64,000 bases of DNA from Mycolicibacterium sp. CBMA 234. Its GTDB lineage: Bacteria > Actinomycetota > Actinomycetes > Mycobacteriales > Mycobacteriaceae. The stretch is taken from contig NZ_MPKW01000009.1 in assembly GCF_009729415.1 (NCBI RefSeq), positions 1-64,000 of the forward strand, given 5' to 3'. Positions 1-9,279 of the stretch are shown in pieces. Positions within the stretch are counted from its first letter, which is position 1. Each line of letters starts with the position of its first letter. The notes under the pieces are model-generated. The model did no database searches. It was not told the origin of the DNA and saw only the letters and a program-made list of their open reading frames with translations. Position numbers and translations under genes: made by a program.

Positions 1-2
1 CC

Positions 3-749
3 TGTCTGCCCGCCGATCGGCCGGTCGACCAGACTGAACTGGGTGCGGCGCTGAAATACGCTGTGCAGGAAAAGGATGCGGTGATCGTGGCCGCAGCGGG
101 TAACGACCGCGCGGGATTGGCGGGCGGCCCGGCGTGTGAGCCGAATCCGCTGGACAATGCCGGGAACCCGACCGACCCGCGCAACTGGGCCGGCGTCAAG
201 TCTGTGTCTATCCCGTCCTGGTGGCAGCCGTACGTGCTGTCGGTGGGATCCCTCGATTCCGCCGGACAACCGTCGGACTTCACGGCACCCGGCCCGTGGG
301 TGGGCATCGCGGCACCGGGGGAGAACATCGTGTCGATAGGCGCCGGTGGGTTGGCCAACGCGCTGCCCAACGACCGTGGCGATCTGTTTCCTTTGCGCAG
401 CAGCAGTTATGCCGCCGCGTACGTCGCTGGCGTGGCAGCCTTGGTGCGCAGTCGATTCCCGGGACTGAATGCCGCTGATGTGATGCACCGGCTGACCGCG
501 ACCGCGCACGGTGCGGCACGCGCGCCGTCGAATCTGGTGGGTGCCGGTGTGGTCGACCCGGTCGCCGCGTTGACCTGGGACCTGCCGTCCACCGGAGCGC
601 AGCCGAAAACTGTTGCGGTGGAGCTGCCTCCGGTGCCGCCGGCGAAGGACACCACGGCGCGGACCATCGCGTTCACCGGCGCCGGAGTGCTGGCGGTCGC
701 CGCACTGGTCGCCCTGCTCGCGTACCGAAGAAAGGACGGTGCCCGATGA
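3..749 (+). CDS. mycP3: Mycosin MycP3, ESX-3 subtilisin-like protease (3' part)
   Basis: The reading frame is open from the window edge, so the start and the catalytic Asp and His lie outside. The visible 248 residues carry the oxyanion-hole segment AAAGND, the serine-nucleophile region SSSYAAAYVAG (Ser codon near 406) and a C-terminal membrane span followed by RRKDGAR, the normal mycosin end. Mycosins are membrane-anchored periplasmic proteases required for type VII secretion. The next gene is a short eccE overlapping by 4 bp, and the order mycP-eccE-hydrolase-tam fits ESX-3, the iron/zinc-related system. Assignment to ESX-3 rests on that context and the short EccE. Confidence 0.93.
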   Translation, partial: CLPADRPVDQTELGAALKYAVQEKDAVIVAAAGNDRAGLAGGPACEPNPLDNAGNPTDPRNWAGVKSVSIPSWWQPYVLSVGSLDSAGQPSDFTAPGPWVGIAAPGENIVSIGAGGLANALPNDRGDLFPLRSSSYAAAYVAGVAALVRSRFPGLNAADVMHRLTATAHGAARAPSNLVGAGVVDPVAALTWDLPSTGAQPKTVAVELPPVPPAKDTTARTIAFTGAGVLAVAALVALLAYRRKDGAR

Positions 750-1636
750 CGGCCCGAATCATGTTGGCATTGCTGGTCGTTATCCCGGCGGCCATGACCT
801 ACCCGTGGCACACGACGCCGCACAAGTGGATTCTGGGCATTGCGGTCGCCGTCGTGCTGGTGCTGTTCGCCTGGTGGCGGGGGATGTTCCTGACCACCAT
901 GGTGGCCCGGCGGTTCGCGGTATGGCGTCGAAACCGTGCCGGCGCGAAGACTCCTGCGGCGGATCGGGTCACGGTGGTACTGGAGGCAGACGGATTGTCC
1001 TATCGCACAATGCCTTTGATTGCTTCGTATGTGGATCGGTACGGCGTCAGGTGCGATTCGGTGCGGGTGACGGAGCGTCAGCTCGATGGCACCCGCAGCT
1101 CATGGGTCAGCGTCACTGTGGTGGCGACATCCAATCTTGCTGCGCTGCAGGCACGCTCGTCGGAGCTGCCGCTGGCCGATACCGCGGAGACGGTTGCCCG
1201 GCGGCTGGCTGACCAGTTGCGTGAGGCCGGCGTGTCGATCACCGTCGTCGACGCCGCACCCGCGCCCATCCAGTCCGGCGCCCGCGAGACGTGGCGCGCG
1301 GTCCGCGACCAGGACGGCTACCTGACCGCGTACGGGCTGCCCGCCGACGACAACCTGCCGAAGTGCCTGGCGGAGCTGTCTTCGACGTCGGAGCTGTGGA
1401 CGGTTCTCGAATTGTCCGACGGTGCAACCATTTCCGCCGCGTGTGCAGTGCGAACCGTGAGCGCCCCCGCTGCAGCTGCGGTCGAGGGCCTGCAGCGCGA
1501 GCCCGGCCGTCAGGGTCCGCTGTTGGCGGCTATGGCCCCGTCGTCGACTGGCGGACTCGGGACGCGCTCGGGAGTGCTGACCACGGCGCTGCTTGCGGAG
1601 TTGGAGCACAGCCCGGCGCCCGCCGCCGTCAGCTGA
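746..1636 (+). CDS. eccE3: ESX-3 secretion component EccE3
   Basis: A 296-residue protein whose ATG overlaps the mycP3 stop (ATGA), so it is translationally coupled. Two membrane spans (about residues 5-20 and 29-50) are followed by a soluble domain, the usual EccE layout; EccE sits at the periphery of the type VII membrane complex. The length matches the short EccE3 subfamily (about 300-330 residues) rather than EccE1 or EccE5. It is the last gene of the operon and its end overlaps the convergent hydrolase gene by 8 bp. Confidence 0.9.
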   Translation: MTARIMLALLVVIPAAMTYPWHTTPHKWILGIAVAVVLVLFAWWRGMFLTTMVARRFAVWRRNRAGAKTPAADRVTVVLEADGLSYRTMPLIASYVDRYGVRCDSVRVTERQLDGTRSSWVSVTVVATSNLAALQARSSELPLADTAETVARRLADQLREAGVSITVVDAAPAPIQSGARETWRAVRDQDGYLTAYGLPADDNLPKCLAELSSTSELWTVLELSDGATISAACAVRTVSAPAAAAVEGLQREPGRQGPLLAAMAPSSTGGLGTRSGVLTTALLAELEHSPAPAAVS

Positions 1637-2831
1637 ACATGAACTCTCCCATGAACCGGGTCATGCGGCGGAGGTAGTCCGGCTGGCTGACGTGCAGGAT
1701 GTGGTTGCCCGGGAACCAGTGGAACGCGCAGCGATCCCAGTGTTCCCAGAGCAATTCGGCCTGCTGCGGTGGCGCCAGGCGGTCACCCAAGCCGGCGATG
1801 ATCAACCGCCGGTCCTTGGGCACCAGTGGTGCGTAGTTCAGCGGCGAGTGGTACTTGATGGCCTCGGCTGCCAAGTCCTTATCGGTATGGCTCAGCCGGT
1901 CGGCCAGCTTGACCAGCAGGCTGGCGGGGAACCATTCGTCGATGGTCCGGTCTGGCGTCACCACCGGCACATTGGGAATGACGGCCTGGACACGGTCGTC
2001 CACTGCGGCGATCAGCGACGAGGTGTAACCGCCCAGCGACATGCCGGTGAGCGCAATCCGGTCGACGCCGGTGTGCTCGAGATAGTCCAGGACAGAACGG
2101 AAGTCGTGCACGGCCTGCGCCATGGATTCGGCCATGCCGGCGAAGCCGTCCATGAAGAAGCCGTATCCGCTGTACGGCGAATTCTTCTCGGCCCGCCGAC
2201 CATGAAAAGGCAAGGTGTACAACAGCACGTCGTACCCGGACCGGAAGAACCATGGCAGTGAGAAGAACAGGCCGTTGAACAGGTAGGCCGAGCCCATGAA
2301 GCCGTGGATCAGACACAGCGTCGGGTGCGGTCCGTCGTCGTGCTTCCAGTGCTGGGCATGCACCACGTTGTTCCGGGTGTAGCCGCGCCGCTTCTCGTGC
2401 ATGCCCGGATAGACCGCGTCGAAACTGCTCTGGAACGCGATGTTCTCTACCTGCCCGTGGGCGATCCACTCGGCCACCGGATTCGCGGGGCGTGAGGTCA
2501 CCCGAGGAAGTTCGGCCGGGGCCGGGAAGCTGATCTCGGGGTCTTTGGTGGCGGCCAGCTCGGCGTAGAACCGCATGGCGTCATGTTCGGCTTGCACGCT
2601 GTCCGGCCGGCGCACCGATCCGGCCAGTCTCGGCAGCATGGCGGCACCAACTACCGAGGCCAGCGCCGTCCGGAGCCCGAGGTCGGCGACTGCCGACGAG
2701 TCGACGATCAGCTTCTGTTGCCAGGTGAGATCGGCACGGCGCGGCAGCCCGCGTGCGGTGGCGTCGGCGCCCTCGACATCGGGCATCGGCAAGGGCAGGG
2801 CGAACGTATCGCCTCGTGGCGTACTGGTCAC
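1629..2831 (-). CDS. Alpha/beta hydrolase family protein (Rv0293c-like)
   Basis: A 400-residue protein starting with GTG. The nucleophile elbow GMSLGG lies near residue 264 and an oxyanion-type segment LIHGFMGSAY lies upstream, so an alpha/beta-hydrolase fold is clear. The length equals that of M. tuberculosis Rv0293c, which holds the same position after eccE3. There is no signal peptide; a hydrophobic stretch near residues 50-70 is too polar for a firm membrane call. The substrate is unknown. It is convergent with eccE3 and sits 9 bp after the amidohydrolase gene on the same strand, so those two may be co-transcribed. Confidence 0.85.
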   Translation of the reverse strand: MTSTPRGDTFALPLPMPDVEGADATARGLPRRADLTWQQKLIVDSSAVADLGLRTALASVVGAAMLPRLAGSVRRPDSVQAEHDAMRFYAELAATKDPEISFPAPAELPRVTSRPANPVAEWIAHGQVENIAFQSSFDAVYPGMHEKRRGYTRNNVVHAQHWKHDDGPHPTLCLIHGFMGSAYLFNGLFFSLPWFFRSGYDVLLYTLPFHGRRAEKNSPYSGYGFFMDGFAGMAESMAQAVHDFRSVLDYLEHTGVDRIALTGMSLGGYTSSLIAAVDDRVQAVIPNVPVVTPDRTIDEWFPASLLVKLADRLSHTDKDLAAEAIKYHSPLNYAPLVPKDRRLIIAGLGDRLAPPQQAELLWEHWDRCAFHWFPGNHILHVSQPDYLRRMTRFMGEFMFS

Positions 2832-2840
2832 CCGCGGATG

Positions 2841-3740
2841 CTAACCCGCGCTGCCCGGCTCCGTCATCTGATCGCCGAGATCGAACAGCCTGGCGGCGTT
2901 GTGGTACAGCACTTTTCGCAGCCAGTCGTCGTCGGCGGCGACCTTGGTGAGCACGTTGAGGGACTCGGCGTACCGGTACGGGATGTTCGGGAAATCGCTG
3001 CCGTGCAGGATGCGGTCGCCGAGGTCCGCCAGCCGCGGCACTTCGGCCGGTGGAAACGGCATGCGCTCTTCGATGAACGGGGTGAAAGCCATGGTGGTGT
3101 CCAGGTGCACGCCGTCGAATTGCTCGCATAAGTCCAGGAATTCGCTGTATTCAGGCATGCCCATATGGGCGATGATCAGCTTCAAGTTCGGGTGGCGGTC
3201 CAGGACGGTGCGGACCTGGTTGGGGCCGGTGTGCGTGCCGGGCGTGGGGCCGGAACCGCAGTGGATGATCACCGGGACGCCGGCGTCGGCGATGGTGCCC
3301 CACACGTCGTCGAGCAGCGGATCTGCGGGGTGGTAGCCGCCGACCTGCACGTGTGCCTTGAACACCCGGGTGCCGCCGGCGATGGCGTCGGCCACGTAGG
3401 TGCCCGCACCGGGCTCAGGGAAGAACGTCGCGGTCGAAAGGCAGTCAGGGGTGTCGGCGGCGAATTGAGCGGCCCACTGGTTCAGCCAGGCCGCCATATC
3501 GGGCTTGTGCGGATACACCAGCGACGTGAACGCCAGCACCCCGAAACCGCGCAGCGTCTCCAGTCGGTGCTGCTCCTCGGTGCGGTAGGTGATCGGCCAG
3601 GGCCGCCCGACCAGCGGCCCGGCGTCGTCGAAGTACTTCCACACCTTGTCCATGACGGATTTGGGCATGAAGTGGGTGTGCACGTCGATCAGGCCTGGAA
3701 GGCCCAACGACTGCCAGATTTCGCGTACTGACTCGTCCAT
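2841..3740 (-). CDS. Amidohydrolase-2 family metal-dependent hydrolase
   Basis: A 299-residue TIM-barrel amidohydrolase of the family that includes aminocarboxymuconate-semialdehyde decarboxylase. The metal-binding HTH motif is at residues 21-23 in IDVHTHFMP, and the late acidic ligand is in [11 protein letters not shown] near residue 249. Its partner reaction cannot be told from sequence. It begins 52 bp from the divergent tam gene and probably forms a two-gene unit with the downstream hydrolase. Confidence 0.87.
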   Translation of the reverse strand: MDESVREIWQSLGLPGLIDVHTHFMPKSVMDKVWKYFDDAGPLVGRPWPITYRTEEQHRLETLRGFGVLAFTSLVYPHKPDMAAWLNQWAAQFAADTPDCLSTATFFPEPGAGTYVADAIAGGTRVFKAHVQVGGYHPADPLLDDVWGTIADAGVPVIIHCGSGPTPGTHTGPNQVRTVLDRHPNLKLIIAHMGMPEYSEFLDLCEQFDGVHLDTTMAFTPFIEERMPFPPAEVPRLADLGDRILHGSDFPNIPYRYAESLNVLTKVAADDDWLRKVLYHNAARLFDLGDQMTEPGSAG

Positions 3741-3791
3741 CGCCTACCAGGATGTCAGGCGCGCAGCGGTCGACGGCGGCAGGATGGGGAT

Positions 3792-4553
3792 GTGTGGAAC
3801 CCTGACACGTATCTCGCCTTCGCCGACCACCGCGGCCGGCCCTTCTACGACCTGCTGGCGCGCGTCGGCGCCCAGACGCCCCGCCGGGTGGCAGACGTGG
3901 GTTGTGGCCCGGGCAATCTGACCGCAACGCTGCCGCAGCGTTGGCCGGACGCGGTGATCGAAGCCGTCGACAGTTCACCGGAGATGGTGGCGGCGGCCCG
4001 CGGCCGCGGCGTCGACGCCCATGTTGCGAACGCGGCCGAGTGGTCGCCCGAGCCAGACACCGACGTTCTGGTGAGTAATGCTGTGTTGCAATGGATTCCG
4101 AACCATGATGAGCTGTTGCGGCGCTGGGCGGGGCAGTTGCCCAAAGGCGCCTGGCTGGCGTTCCAGGTGCCGGGGAACTTCGACTCTCCGTCGCACCAGG
4201 CGGTGCGGGAGGTGGCGCGCCGCCCGGAGTTCGCGGATGCGCTGGCCGACATCAGGTTCCGGGACGCTGACGTAGTCGACGACCCTGCTGGCTATGCGGC
4301 GCTGCTGACGGCCGCGGGCTGCACCGTCGACGCCTGGGAGACCACGTATCTGCACCAATTGACCGGGGCCACACCGGTACTGGACTGGATCTCGGGAACC
4401 GCGCTGACCGACGTCCGATCCCGGCTCGCCGACGACGCCTGGGAGCAGTATCGCCGCGAGATCATCCCGCTACTGGCGCAGGCGTATCCACCCCAACCCG
4501 ACGGCACGACATTCTTCCCGTTCCGCCGGATCTTTGTGGTCGCCCAGGTGTGA
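3792..4553 (+). CDS. tam: Trans-aconitate 2-methyltransferase
   Basis: A 253-residue class I SAM-dependent methyltransferase starting with GTG ([10 protein letters not shown]). Motif [12 protein letters not shown], is at residues 33-43. The N-terminal WNPDTYL segment is typical of Tam, which methylates spontaneously formed trans-aconitate and so removes an inhibitor of the TCA cycle. It corresponds in order and length to M. tuberculosis Rv0294. It is a single gene between the divergent amidohydrolase and a convergent 35-codon ORF that starts 117 bp beyond its stop. Confidence 0.88.
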   Translation: MWNPDTYLAFADHRGRPFYDLLARVGAQTPRRVADVGCGPGNLTATLPQRWPDAVIEAVDSSPEMVAAARGRGVDAHVANAAEWSPEPDTDVLVSNAVLQWIPNHDELLRRWAGQLPKGAWLAFQVPGNFDSPSHQAVREVARRPEFADALADIRFRDADVVDDPAGYAALLTAAGCTVDAWETTYLHQLTGATPVLDWISGTALTDVRSRLADDAWEQYRREIIPLLAQAYPPQPDGTTFFPFRRIFVVAQV

Positions 4554-4562
4554 AATGCGAGG

Positions 4563-4670
4563 TCACTGAGAGTAGGCGGAGGTGGCCAGCCCGATCGCGA
4601 TCAGTCCGGGTGCGATGCTCAGGCCCACGACGATGATGAAGTAGCTGATCCAACGGGTCGCGATGCTCAT
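4563..4670 (-). CDS. 35-residue single-span membrane peptide
   Basis: A short ORF on the minus strand, ATG at 4670 and TGA at 4563-4565. The peptide begins MSIATRWISYF and continues as one hydrophobic helix (IIVVGLSIAPGLIAIGLA) ending TSAYSQ. A strong Shine-Dalgarno, AGGAGG, lies about 6 bases before the ATG, which is the main reason to believe it is translated. The stop is 10 bp beyond the tam stop, so the two genes converge. No family is recognised; small hydrophobic peptides like this often bind a larger membrane protein, but that is inference. Confidence 0.62.
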   Translation of the reverse strand: MSIATRWISYFIIVVGLSIAPGLIAIGLATSAYSQ

Positions 4671-4794
4671 GTGAATCCTCCTGCTGCGACGGGCTTTTGA
4701 GTGCTGTCCCGGGGTTCTCCGGGGTTGACTCAAGCCTGTCGCTGCAGGCCTGCGCGGGCTGTCCGCCAGCTGGCCCTACACAGGATGAATTCGA

Positions 4795-4814
4795 TGTCCC
4801 CCGATCAGGGGACA
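4795..4814. terminator. Hairpin downstream of stf0
   Basis: TGTCCCC and GGGGACA form a perfect 7-bp stem around a 6-base loop, 20-39 bases past the stf0 stop in the direction of transcription. There is no T-run, as is common for mycobacterial terminators. It could instead be a protein-binding palindrome. Confidence 0.45.
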
Positions 4815-4833
4815 CACCGCACGGACTAGTCGT

Positions 4834-5634
4834 TCATACCGGCAGCCCTTCCCGCTCGGCTTCCACGCGGTACCGTTCCACCCATTCGTCCGAACGCTGA
4901 TCGGCTTGGCGTTCCAGCACCGGTCGCGGGGCCAGTCGTCGGTCCTGACCGACGGCCTCCAGCACGTCACCCACGACCTCCGTCAGGTTGCGCCACAACA
5001 CTGGATACGGGACCTCGATCGGGGTGACGTCCTCGTCGACGAACCACTTCTGCCAGCCATCCTCCTGCTCCCGCAGCATCCGGACGACGTGCGCGATGGC
5101 GCCGGTGTGGTACTCGGCGCGGGCGTCACGCACCGGGTCGGGACGGCCGCGCCACACCCGGGTCTGCACTGCGCGCCAGAACGAAACCGCTTGGGACACC
5201 ACGTCGGGTCGATGGATATGGATCAGCACCGGGTCGCACCCGACGACATCGCGGATCGCGGCCAGTAGCCCGTCACCAGAACGCTCTGGCAGATCCTTGG
5301 CCCGCCGCTGCAACTGCGCCGTCTGATTCCACATGAGCTTGCCGCCCCACACCCCATTAGGACTGCGCCCGGCGGTCTGGATGTAGTCCCGCCAGATCGT
5401 CGCGGGCGCCAGCTCGGGCCTGCCGTCGATCAACGGGTCCAGCAGCCGCAGGATCGATTCATCCTCGGTGTCGGCGAACCACTCTCGTGGTTGCGGCGAC
5501 ATGCTGGAGTGCGGCAGGTATTGAAAGAACTCCTGTGGCTCACCGGCCACGCCGGTGGCGCGCAGTGACTCCACCAGAAGCGTGCTCCCGCTGCGCTGCG
5601 ATGCGAGGACCAGGTAGGCCGGCGGTGCTGTCAT
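4834..5634 (-). CDS. stf0: Stf0-family trehalose 2-sulfotransferase
   Basis: A 266-residue cytoplasmic PAPS-dependent sulfotransferase. The 5'-phosphosulfate-binding loop is at residues 11-18 (ASQRSGST), followed by [10 protein letters not shown] and GEPQEFF, the Stf0 signature. In M. tuberculosis Stf0 (Rv0295c, 267 residues) makes trehalose-2-sulfate, the core of sulfolipid-1. The same gene pair, stf0 next to a sulfatase, is present there. Whether this organism makes a sulfolipid cannot be told: no pks2/papA genes are in the window. A hairpin separates it from the sulfatase gene upstream. Confidence 0.88.
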   Translation of the reverse strand: MTAPPAYLVLASQRSGSTLLVESLRATGVAGEPQEFFQYLPHSSMSPQPREWFADTEDESILRLLDPLIDGRPELAPATIWRDYIQTAGRSPNGVWGGKLMWNQTAQLQRRAKDLPERSGDGLLAAIRDVVGCDPVLIHIHRPDVVSQAVSFWRAVQTRVWRGRPDPVRDARAEYHTGAIAHVVRMLREQEDGWQKWFVDEDVTPIEVPYPVLWRNLTEVVGDVLEAVGQDRRLAPRPVLERQADQRSDEWVERYRVEAEREGLPV

Positions 5635-5656
5635 GGCGCAGAGCCTAACCGGAACC

Positions 5657-5681
5657 GAAATCCCTTGTAGAAAGGGATTTC
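5657..5681 (-). terminator. Hairpin between sulfatase and stf0
   Basis: GAAATCCCTT and AAGGGATTTC make a perfect 10-bp stem with loop GTAGA, 15 bases after the sulfatase stop. It is likely a terminator or attenuator that makes stf0 expression partly independent. Confidence 0.6.
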
Positions 5682-5695
5682 TCGCACCGTGAGCA

Positions 5696-7093
5696 TTAAT
5701 CTTGCGGGGCGGGTTCCGGGCCGGATTCTGGGTTGATTCCGCGGTCTGAGGCCGTCGCCGACCGGCTCGTGGCGGGGCGCCCGTGAATGCTCAGATACGT
5801 CCCGGTGTAGCGGTCGGAGATTTGGGTTCCGGTGAAATCGGAGGGAATGACGTCACGCGTCTGCTGTCGCCAGGCGTTGAGTTTGAGCGCCAATTTCGTT
5901 GCCACGGCATGGTATTCGGGCTGTGCCTCGAGGAGGAGGTTGTGGCGCTCGGTCGGGTCGGCCGACAGGTCGTAGAGCTCGCGGGCCGGGCGCGGGTCGC
6001 CGATGGCCGGTTGTAGGGCCCGGCCGGGCGGACTGTCGGCTATGTCCCACGGCAGATCGAGCAGCGGCCGGGAGGCATAGTTTTCGATGTAGCTGAAGTC
6101 TTTTGTTCGCACTGCGCGGATCGGGTCGAATGAGTCGTGATAGGTCTTCGCGGTGTAGACCGCTGAACGAACCGCAGGGCGGACTTCCGCGGCATCAGCC
6201 CCGTCCGTCAGTGCAGCGGCGTGCGAAAGCCCTTCCACCTCAGCCGGAATCGCAACCTCGAGCAACTCCAGCAGCGTGGGCAGCAGATCCACGCCGCTGA
6301 ACAACTCGTCGTACACGTGCGGCGCGATCGCTGAATCCCGCGGCGGCCGCACGATCATCGCGATGCCCGTGCCTGCGTCGTACAACGTCGACTTGGCGCG
6401 GGGCAGCGCCGGCCCGTGGTCGGTGAGGAACACCACCCAGGTGCTGCGGTCCAGTCCGCTTGCCTCCAGGGCGTCCAGTAGCTGACCCACCGCGGCATCG
6501 GCGACGGAAATGGACCCGTAGAACTCGGCCAGGTCGTCGCGCACGTCGTCGGTGTCGGGCAGGTAGTCGGGGACGGTGACGGTGTCGCTCGCCGCGGGTT
6601 CGTAGCGCTCGCGTGGGTACGGCCGGTGGGTCTCGAAGAATCCGGTGGTGAGCAGGAAGGGTTTCTCCGGCGGCTCGGCGAGCCACTGGGTTGCCTGCTC
6701 GACGACGTACTCGCAGAAGGAATTCGAGACGTCGTATTCGTCGAATCCCAGCCTCGACGGGAACGACGTCTCGTGCTGCATGCCGAACAGGGCTGTGTGC
6801 CAACCTGATTCGGACAGCATCTGGGGCAGGGTCTGCACGCCGGAGTGGTACTCCCAGCCGTGATGCGCCAGCCCGACCAGGCCGTTGCTCTGCGGGTAGC
6901 GCCCGGTGAACAGCGACCCACGCGACGGAGAGCACAGCGGGGCGGTGGCGTGCGCCCGGGTGAACAGAATGCCTTCGGCGGCCAACTGATCCAGCCGTGG
7001 GCTACTGACGTCCGCGTGGCCGTATACCCCGAGATACCGGCCGAGGTCATGCCAATGCACAAACAGCACGTTCTGGCCCGGCGAATGGGACAT
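5696..7093 (-). CDS. Type I sulfatase (arylsulfatase family)
   Basis: A 465-residue sulfatase, the same length as M. tuberculosis Rv0296c. The formylglycine motif CSPSR is at residues 54-58 ([18 protein letters not shown]) and an N-terminal metal-binding region lies before it. The start was set at ATG 7093 ([11 protein letters not shown]) because GGAGG precedes it; the frame is open upstream to 7222, but that extension is basic, low in complexity and runs into an inverted repeat. There is no signal peptide, so it is probably cytosolic. It needs a formylglycine-generating enzyme, not encoded here. It is paired with the opposing activity Stf0. Confidence 0.88.
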   Translation of the reverse strand: MSHSPGQNVLFVHWHDLGRYLGVYGHADVSSPRLDQLAAEGILFTRAHATAPLCSPSRGSLFTGRYPQSNGLVGLAHHGWEYHSGVQTLPQMLSESGWHTALFGMQHETSFPSRLGFDEYDVSNSFCEYVVEQATQWLAEPPEKPFLLTTGFFETHRPYPRERYEPAASDTVTVPDYLPDTDDVRDDLAEFYGSISVADAAVGQLLDALEASGLDRSTWVVFLTDHGPALPRAKSTLYDAGTGIAMIVRPPRDSAIAPHVYDELFSGVDLLPTLLELLEVAIPAEVEGLSHAAALTDGADAAEVRPAVRSAVYTAKTYHDSFDPIRAVRTKDFSYIENYASRPLLDLPWDIADSPPGRALQPAIGDPRPARELYDLSADPTERHNLLLEAQPEYHAVATKLALKLNAWRQQTRDVIPSDFTGTQISDRYTGTYLSIHGRPATSRSATASDRGINPESGPEPAPQD

Positions 7094-7178
7094 GTCTCGG
7101 CTACCTCCTGCGATTCTGGTGACGGAACCAGTCATCCCACCGCGTTTTGGCTTGCTGGACAAGGGTTTTGCGCCCCGC

Positions 7179-7227
7179 GATTTGTGCACGATTTTCCGCG
7201 CCGACCGGGGAAAATCGTGCACAAATC
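7179..7227. repeat. Large inverted repeat with GTGCAC core
   Basis: GATTTGTGCACGATTTTCC (7179-7197) is repeated in inverse orientation at 7209-7227 around an 11-base loop, a perfect 19-bp stem. It lies between two minus-strand genes (Nudix and sulfatase) and reaches to 13 bp from the Nudix stop. A related copy lies at 42001-42016. It may act as a terminator or be a dispersed mycobacterial repeat. Confidence 0.75.
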
Positions 7228-7239
7228 ACAGCTAGTTGG

Positions 7240-7959
7240 TCACCGCCAGGCGAAGACCGGCTGCTCCAACTGGTCCACCGGATCGCTGCGGCCCTCCAGA
7301 GCGAGCCAGCGCAGCTGCAGGAGGACCGCGCCGGTCGGTGCGTGGATCAAGTCATTGCCCAACGGAATCTGCACCACCGGGCGCTCGCTCTCGGGAATGG
7401 TGATGTACCGCGGTGAGTCGGGGCGCTGCAGTTGGTGCAGCCCGACGCGGTACACCGCCACCACCTCGTCGGGTGCCGGCTGCGGCTCGAGTCGGCCGCC
7501 GCCCCAGATCACCACCGGGGTCATGACGTAACCGGAGCGGGTGGAGTAGTCGTCGAGCAAGCCCAGCACCGATGTGGCCGGCAACGCGAGGCCGACCTCC
7601 TCGTGCACCTCGCGTAGCGCCGCGTCGACCACGGTTTCCCCGGGATCGAGCCGCCCGCCGGGCAGTGCCCACTGAGCGGAATGGGAGCTGAGCTTGGATG
7701 TCCTGCGGCACAACAGGAATGACGCCCCACCGGCGACGTCGATCATGCGGCCGTCGAGGTTCTGGTCGGGCAGCGGCCGCCCGCCGATCCAGTCGTCGAC
7801 CGGAGCGGGGTCGATCCGGTCTTCCCCGCGCTCGGAGTCCACCAACACGAGGGCCACTGCCGCGTGCCGCTTGGACGGGTCGTCGACGACGCGACGTTGG
7901 TGTCCTGATAGGTGCGTCCGGATGCGTTCACACAGGGCTTCGTCGTACCGGATCGTCAC
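7240..7959 (-). CDS. Nudix hydrolase (CoA pyrophosphatase-like)
   Basis: A 239-residue protein with a perfect Nudix box at residues 102-124 (GX5EX7REVHEEVGL), which binds Mg and hydrolyses nucleoside-diphosphate-linked compounds. The start was set at GTG 7959 (MTIRYDEALCERI). A longer open frame back to 8211 overlaps the neighbouring gene and was not used. The length and the tail fit the NudL/NUDT7-like CoA-diphosphatase group, but the substrate is an inference. It lies 25 bp downstream of the next minus-strand gene. Confidence 0.83.
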   Translation of the reverse strand: MTIRYDEALCERIRTHLSGHQRRVVDDPSKRHAAVALVLVDSERGEDRIDPAPVDDWIGGRPLPDQNLDGRMIDVAGGASFLLCRRTSKLSSHSAQWALPGGRLDPGETVVDAALREVHEEVGLALPATSVLGLLDDYSTRSGYVMTPVVIWGGGRLEPQPAPDEVVAVYRVGLHQLQRPDSPRYITIPESERPVVQIPLGNDLIHAPTGAVLLQLRWLALEGRSDPVDQLEQPVFAWR

Positions 7960-7984
7960 GTGCCCGAGGCTACGCCCCGGCAAT

Positions 7985-8470
7985 TCAGGCGGTCGGCGGC
8001 ATCCCGCAGGCGACGTACACGTACTTGTTCGGGACGTCGAACGTGAACGTTCGGGCCGGCAGCGCCGCAAGGACGTCGGCCGGCAACGGTGTTTTGTAGC
8101 GCAGGGACATCGAACCGGTGAAACACGGATCGACGGCAGAGATGTCCGGGGCGTCCAGCAGCATCCCGGTTTCATCCAATTCGGCCTGCACCATGGTCCC
8201 GTCGGGGGCATCCCACAGGTGATTGATGGTCTTAACGGCCTTCTTAGGCGCTGAGGATAGGGTGCCGAGCAGGCGCTGTTCGGTCACCACCACCGCGCCG
8301 ACCAGGCTGCGGAGCGTGCTCTTGGCCACCTTGCCGGGTACGTGCCCGGCGAAGCGGAAGGTGACCGGCACGAACTCGGCCACGTGCAGAATGCCTTCGG
8401 CTTGCAGCTGCTCGCGGATGTCGTCGGGCAGATTTCCAATGCCCAGCATCTTGCGCAGCAGTACGGCCAT
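7985..8470 (-). CDS. Conserved hypothetical protein, 161 residues
   Basis: It starts at ATG 8470 (MAVLLRKMLGIG); the much longer open frame upstream is antisense to the PAP2 gene. The soluble protein has segments EGILHVAEFVPVTFRF and APARTFTFDVP-like strands, suggesting a beta-rich fold, and no membrane span. The product is not recognised. It diverges from the PAP2 phosphatase gene across 63 bp. Confidence 0.7.
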   Translation of the reverse strand: MAVLLRKMLGIGNLPDDIREQLQAEGILHVAEFVPVTFRFAGHVPGKVAKSTLRSLVGAVVVTEQRLLGTLSSAPKKAVKTINHLWDAPDGTMVQAELDETGMLLDAPDISAVDPCFTGSMSLRYKTPLPADVLAALPARTFTFDVPNKYVYVACGMPPTA

Positions 8471-8533
8471 GTCCTCAGCGTATGCCTCGGAGCTGGAAAG
8501 GCGCCGCAGGATGACCACTTGGAAGGAGAGCTG

Positions 8534-9190
8534 GTGACGGTCCGCACCCGCTGGTTGATCGGTGTCGTGGCCGCAGTCGGCTATGGCCTGCTGTGGGTGG
8601 GGTGGGTCTGGCACTGGCCCTGGCCTGCGACGGTGGACGCGTCGCTGCTCGACCCCGCCTACCGCTACGGCGCGACGCACCCCGGCTGGGTGCGGGGTTG
8701 GCGCTGGATGTGCACCATCTTCGGCCCCTGGACGTTCCATCTGGTCGCGGTGGTGATCGCCGTCGTCGCGCTGGTCCGACGGCAGCGCCGTACCGCGATT
8801 TTCCTGCTGGTGGGCGTCGTGCTGTCCGGGGTGGTCACCGAGCTGGCCAAGGACGTCGCGCATCGGTCTCGACCCCTGACCGCGCTGGCCCACGAGCCGT
8901 CGTGGTCGTTTCCGTCGGGCCACGCGCTGGGCACCATGGCCGGTGCGCTCGGTCTCTGTGCGGTGTTCCGGTTGTGGGGGGTTGCCCGACTGAAGCTGAT
9001 CGAGGTCGTGTGCGCGGTCATCGTGCTGACGGTCGGGGTGGGTCGGGTGATGCTGAACGTGCACCACCCGACGGACGTGCTCGCCGGTTGGTTGCTGGCC
9101 TTCATGTGGTTCTTGGTGTGTCTGCCGATTTTGACGTCTGGACCGGCAACGACCGGACCGGCGCCGACCACTGTTCGCGCTGGTAGGTGA
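8534..9190 (+). CDS. PAP2-superfamily membrane phosphatase
   Basis: A 218-residue multi-span protein with the three phosphatase motifs: KDVAHRSRP (about residue 106), PSGHALG (about 126) and RVMLNVHHPTDV (about 171). Such proteins dephosphorylate lipid or prenyl phosphates on the outer face of the membrane. The start was set at GTG 8534 because GGAAGGAG lies just before it. Several transmembrane helices (WLIGVVAAVGYGLLWVG onward) are evident. The exact substrate is unknown. Confidence 0.85.
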   Translation: MTVRTRWLIGVVAAVGYGLLWVGWVWHWPWPATVDASLLDPAYRYGATHPGWVRGWRWMCTIFGPWTFHLVAVVIAVVALVRRQRRTAIFLLVGVVLSGVVTELAKDVAHRSRPLTALAHEPSWSFPSGHALGTMAGALGLCAVFRLWGVARLKLIEVVCAVIVLTVGVGRVMLNVHHPTDVLAGWLLAFMWFLVCLPILTSGPATTGPAPTTVRAGR

Positions 9191-9279
9191 CCCCGGTGTC
9201 CCACCCGATGCACTTTCGTGGCTAAACCTTGACCCGCCCTGGCTTGACCTTCTATTGGGCCGTTCCCGACCATGGACGG

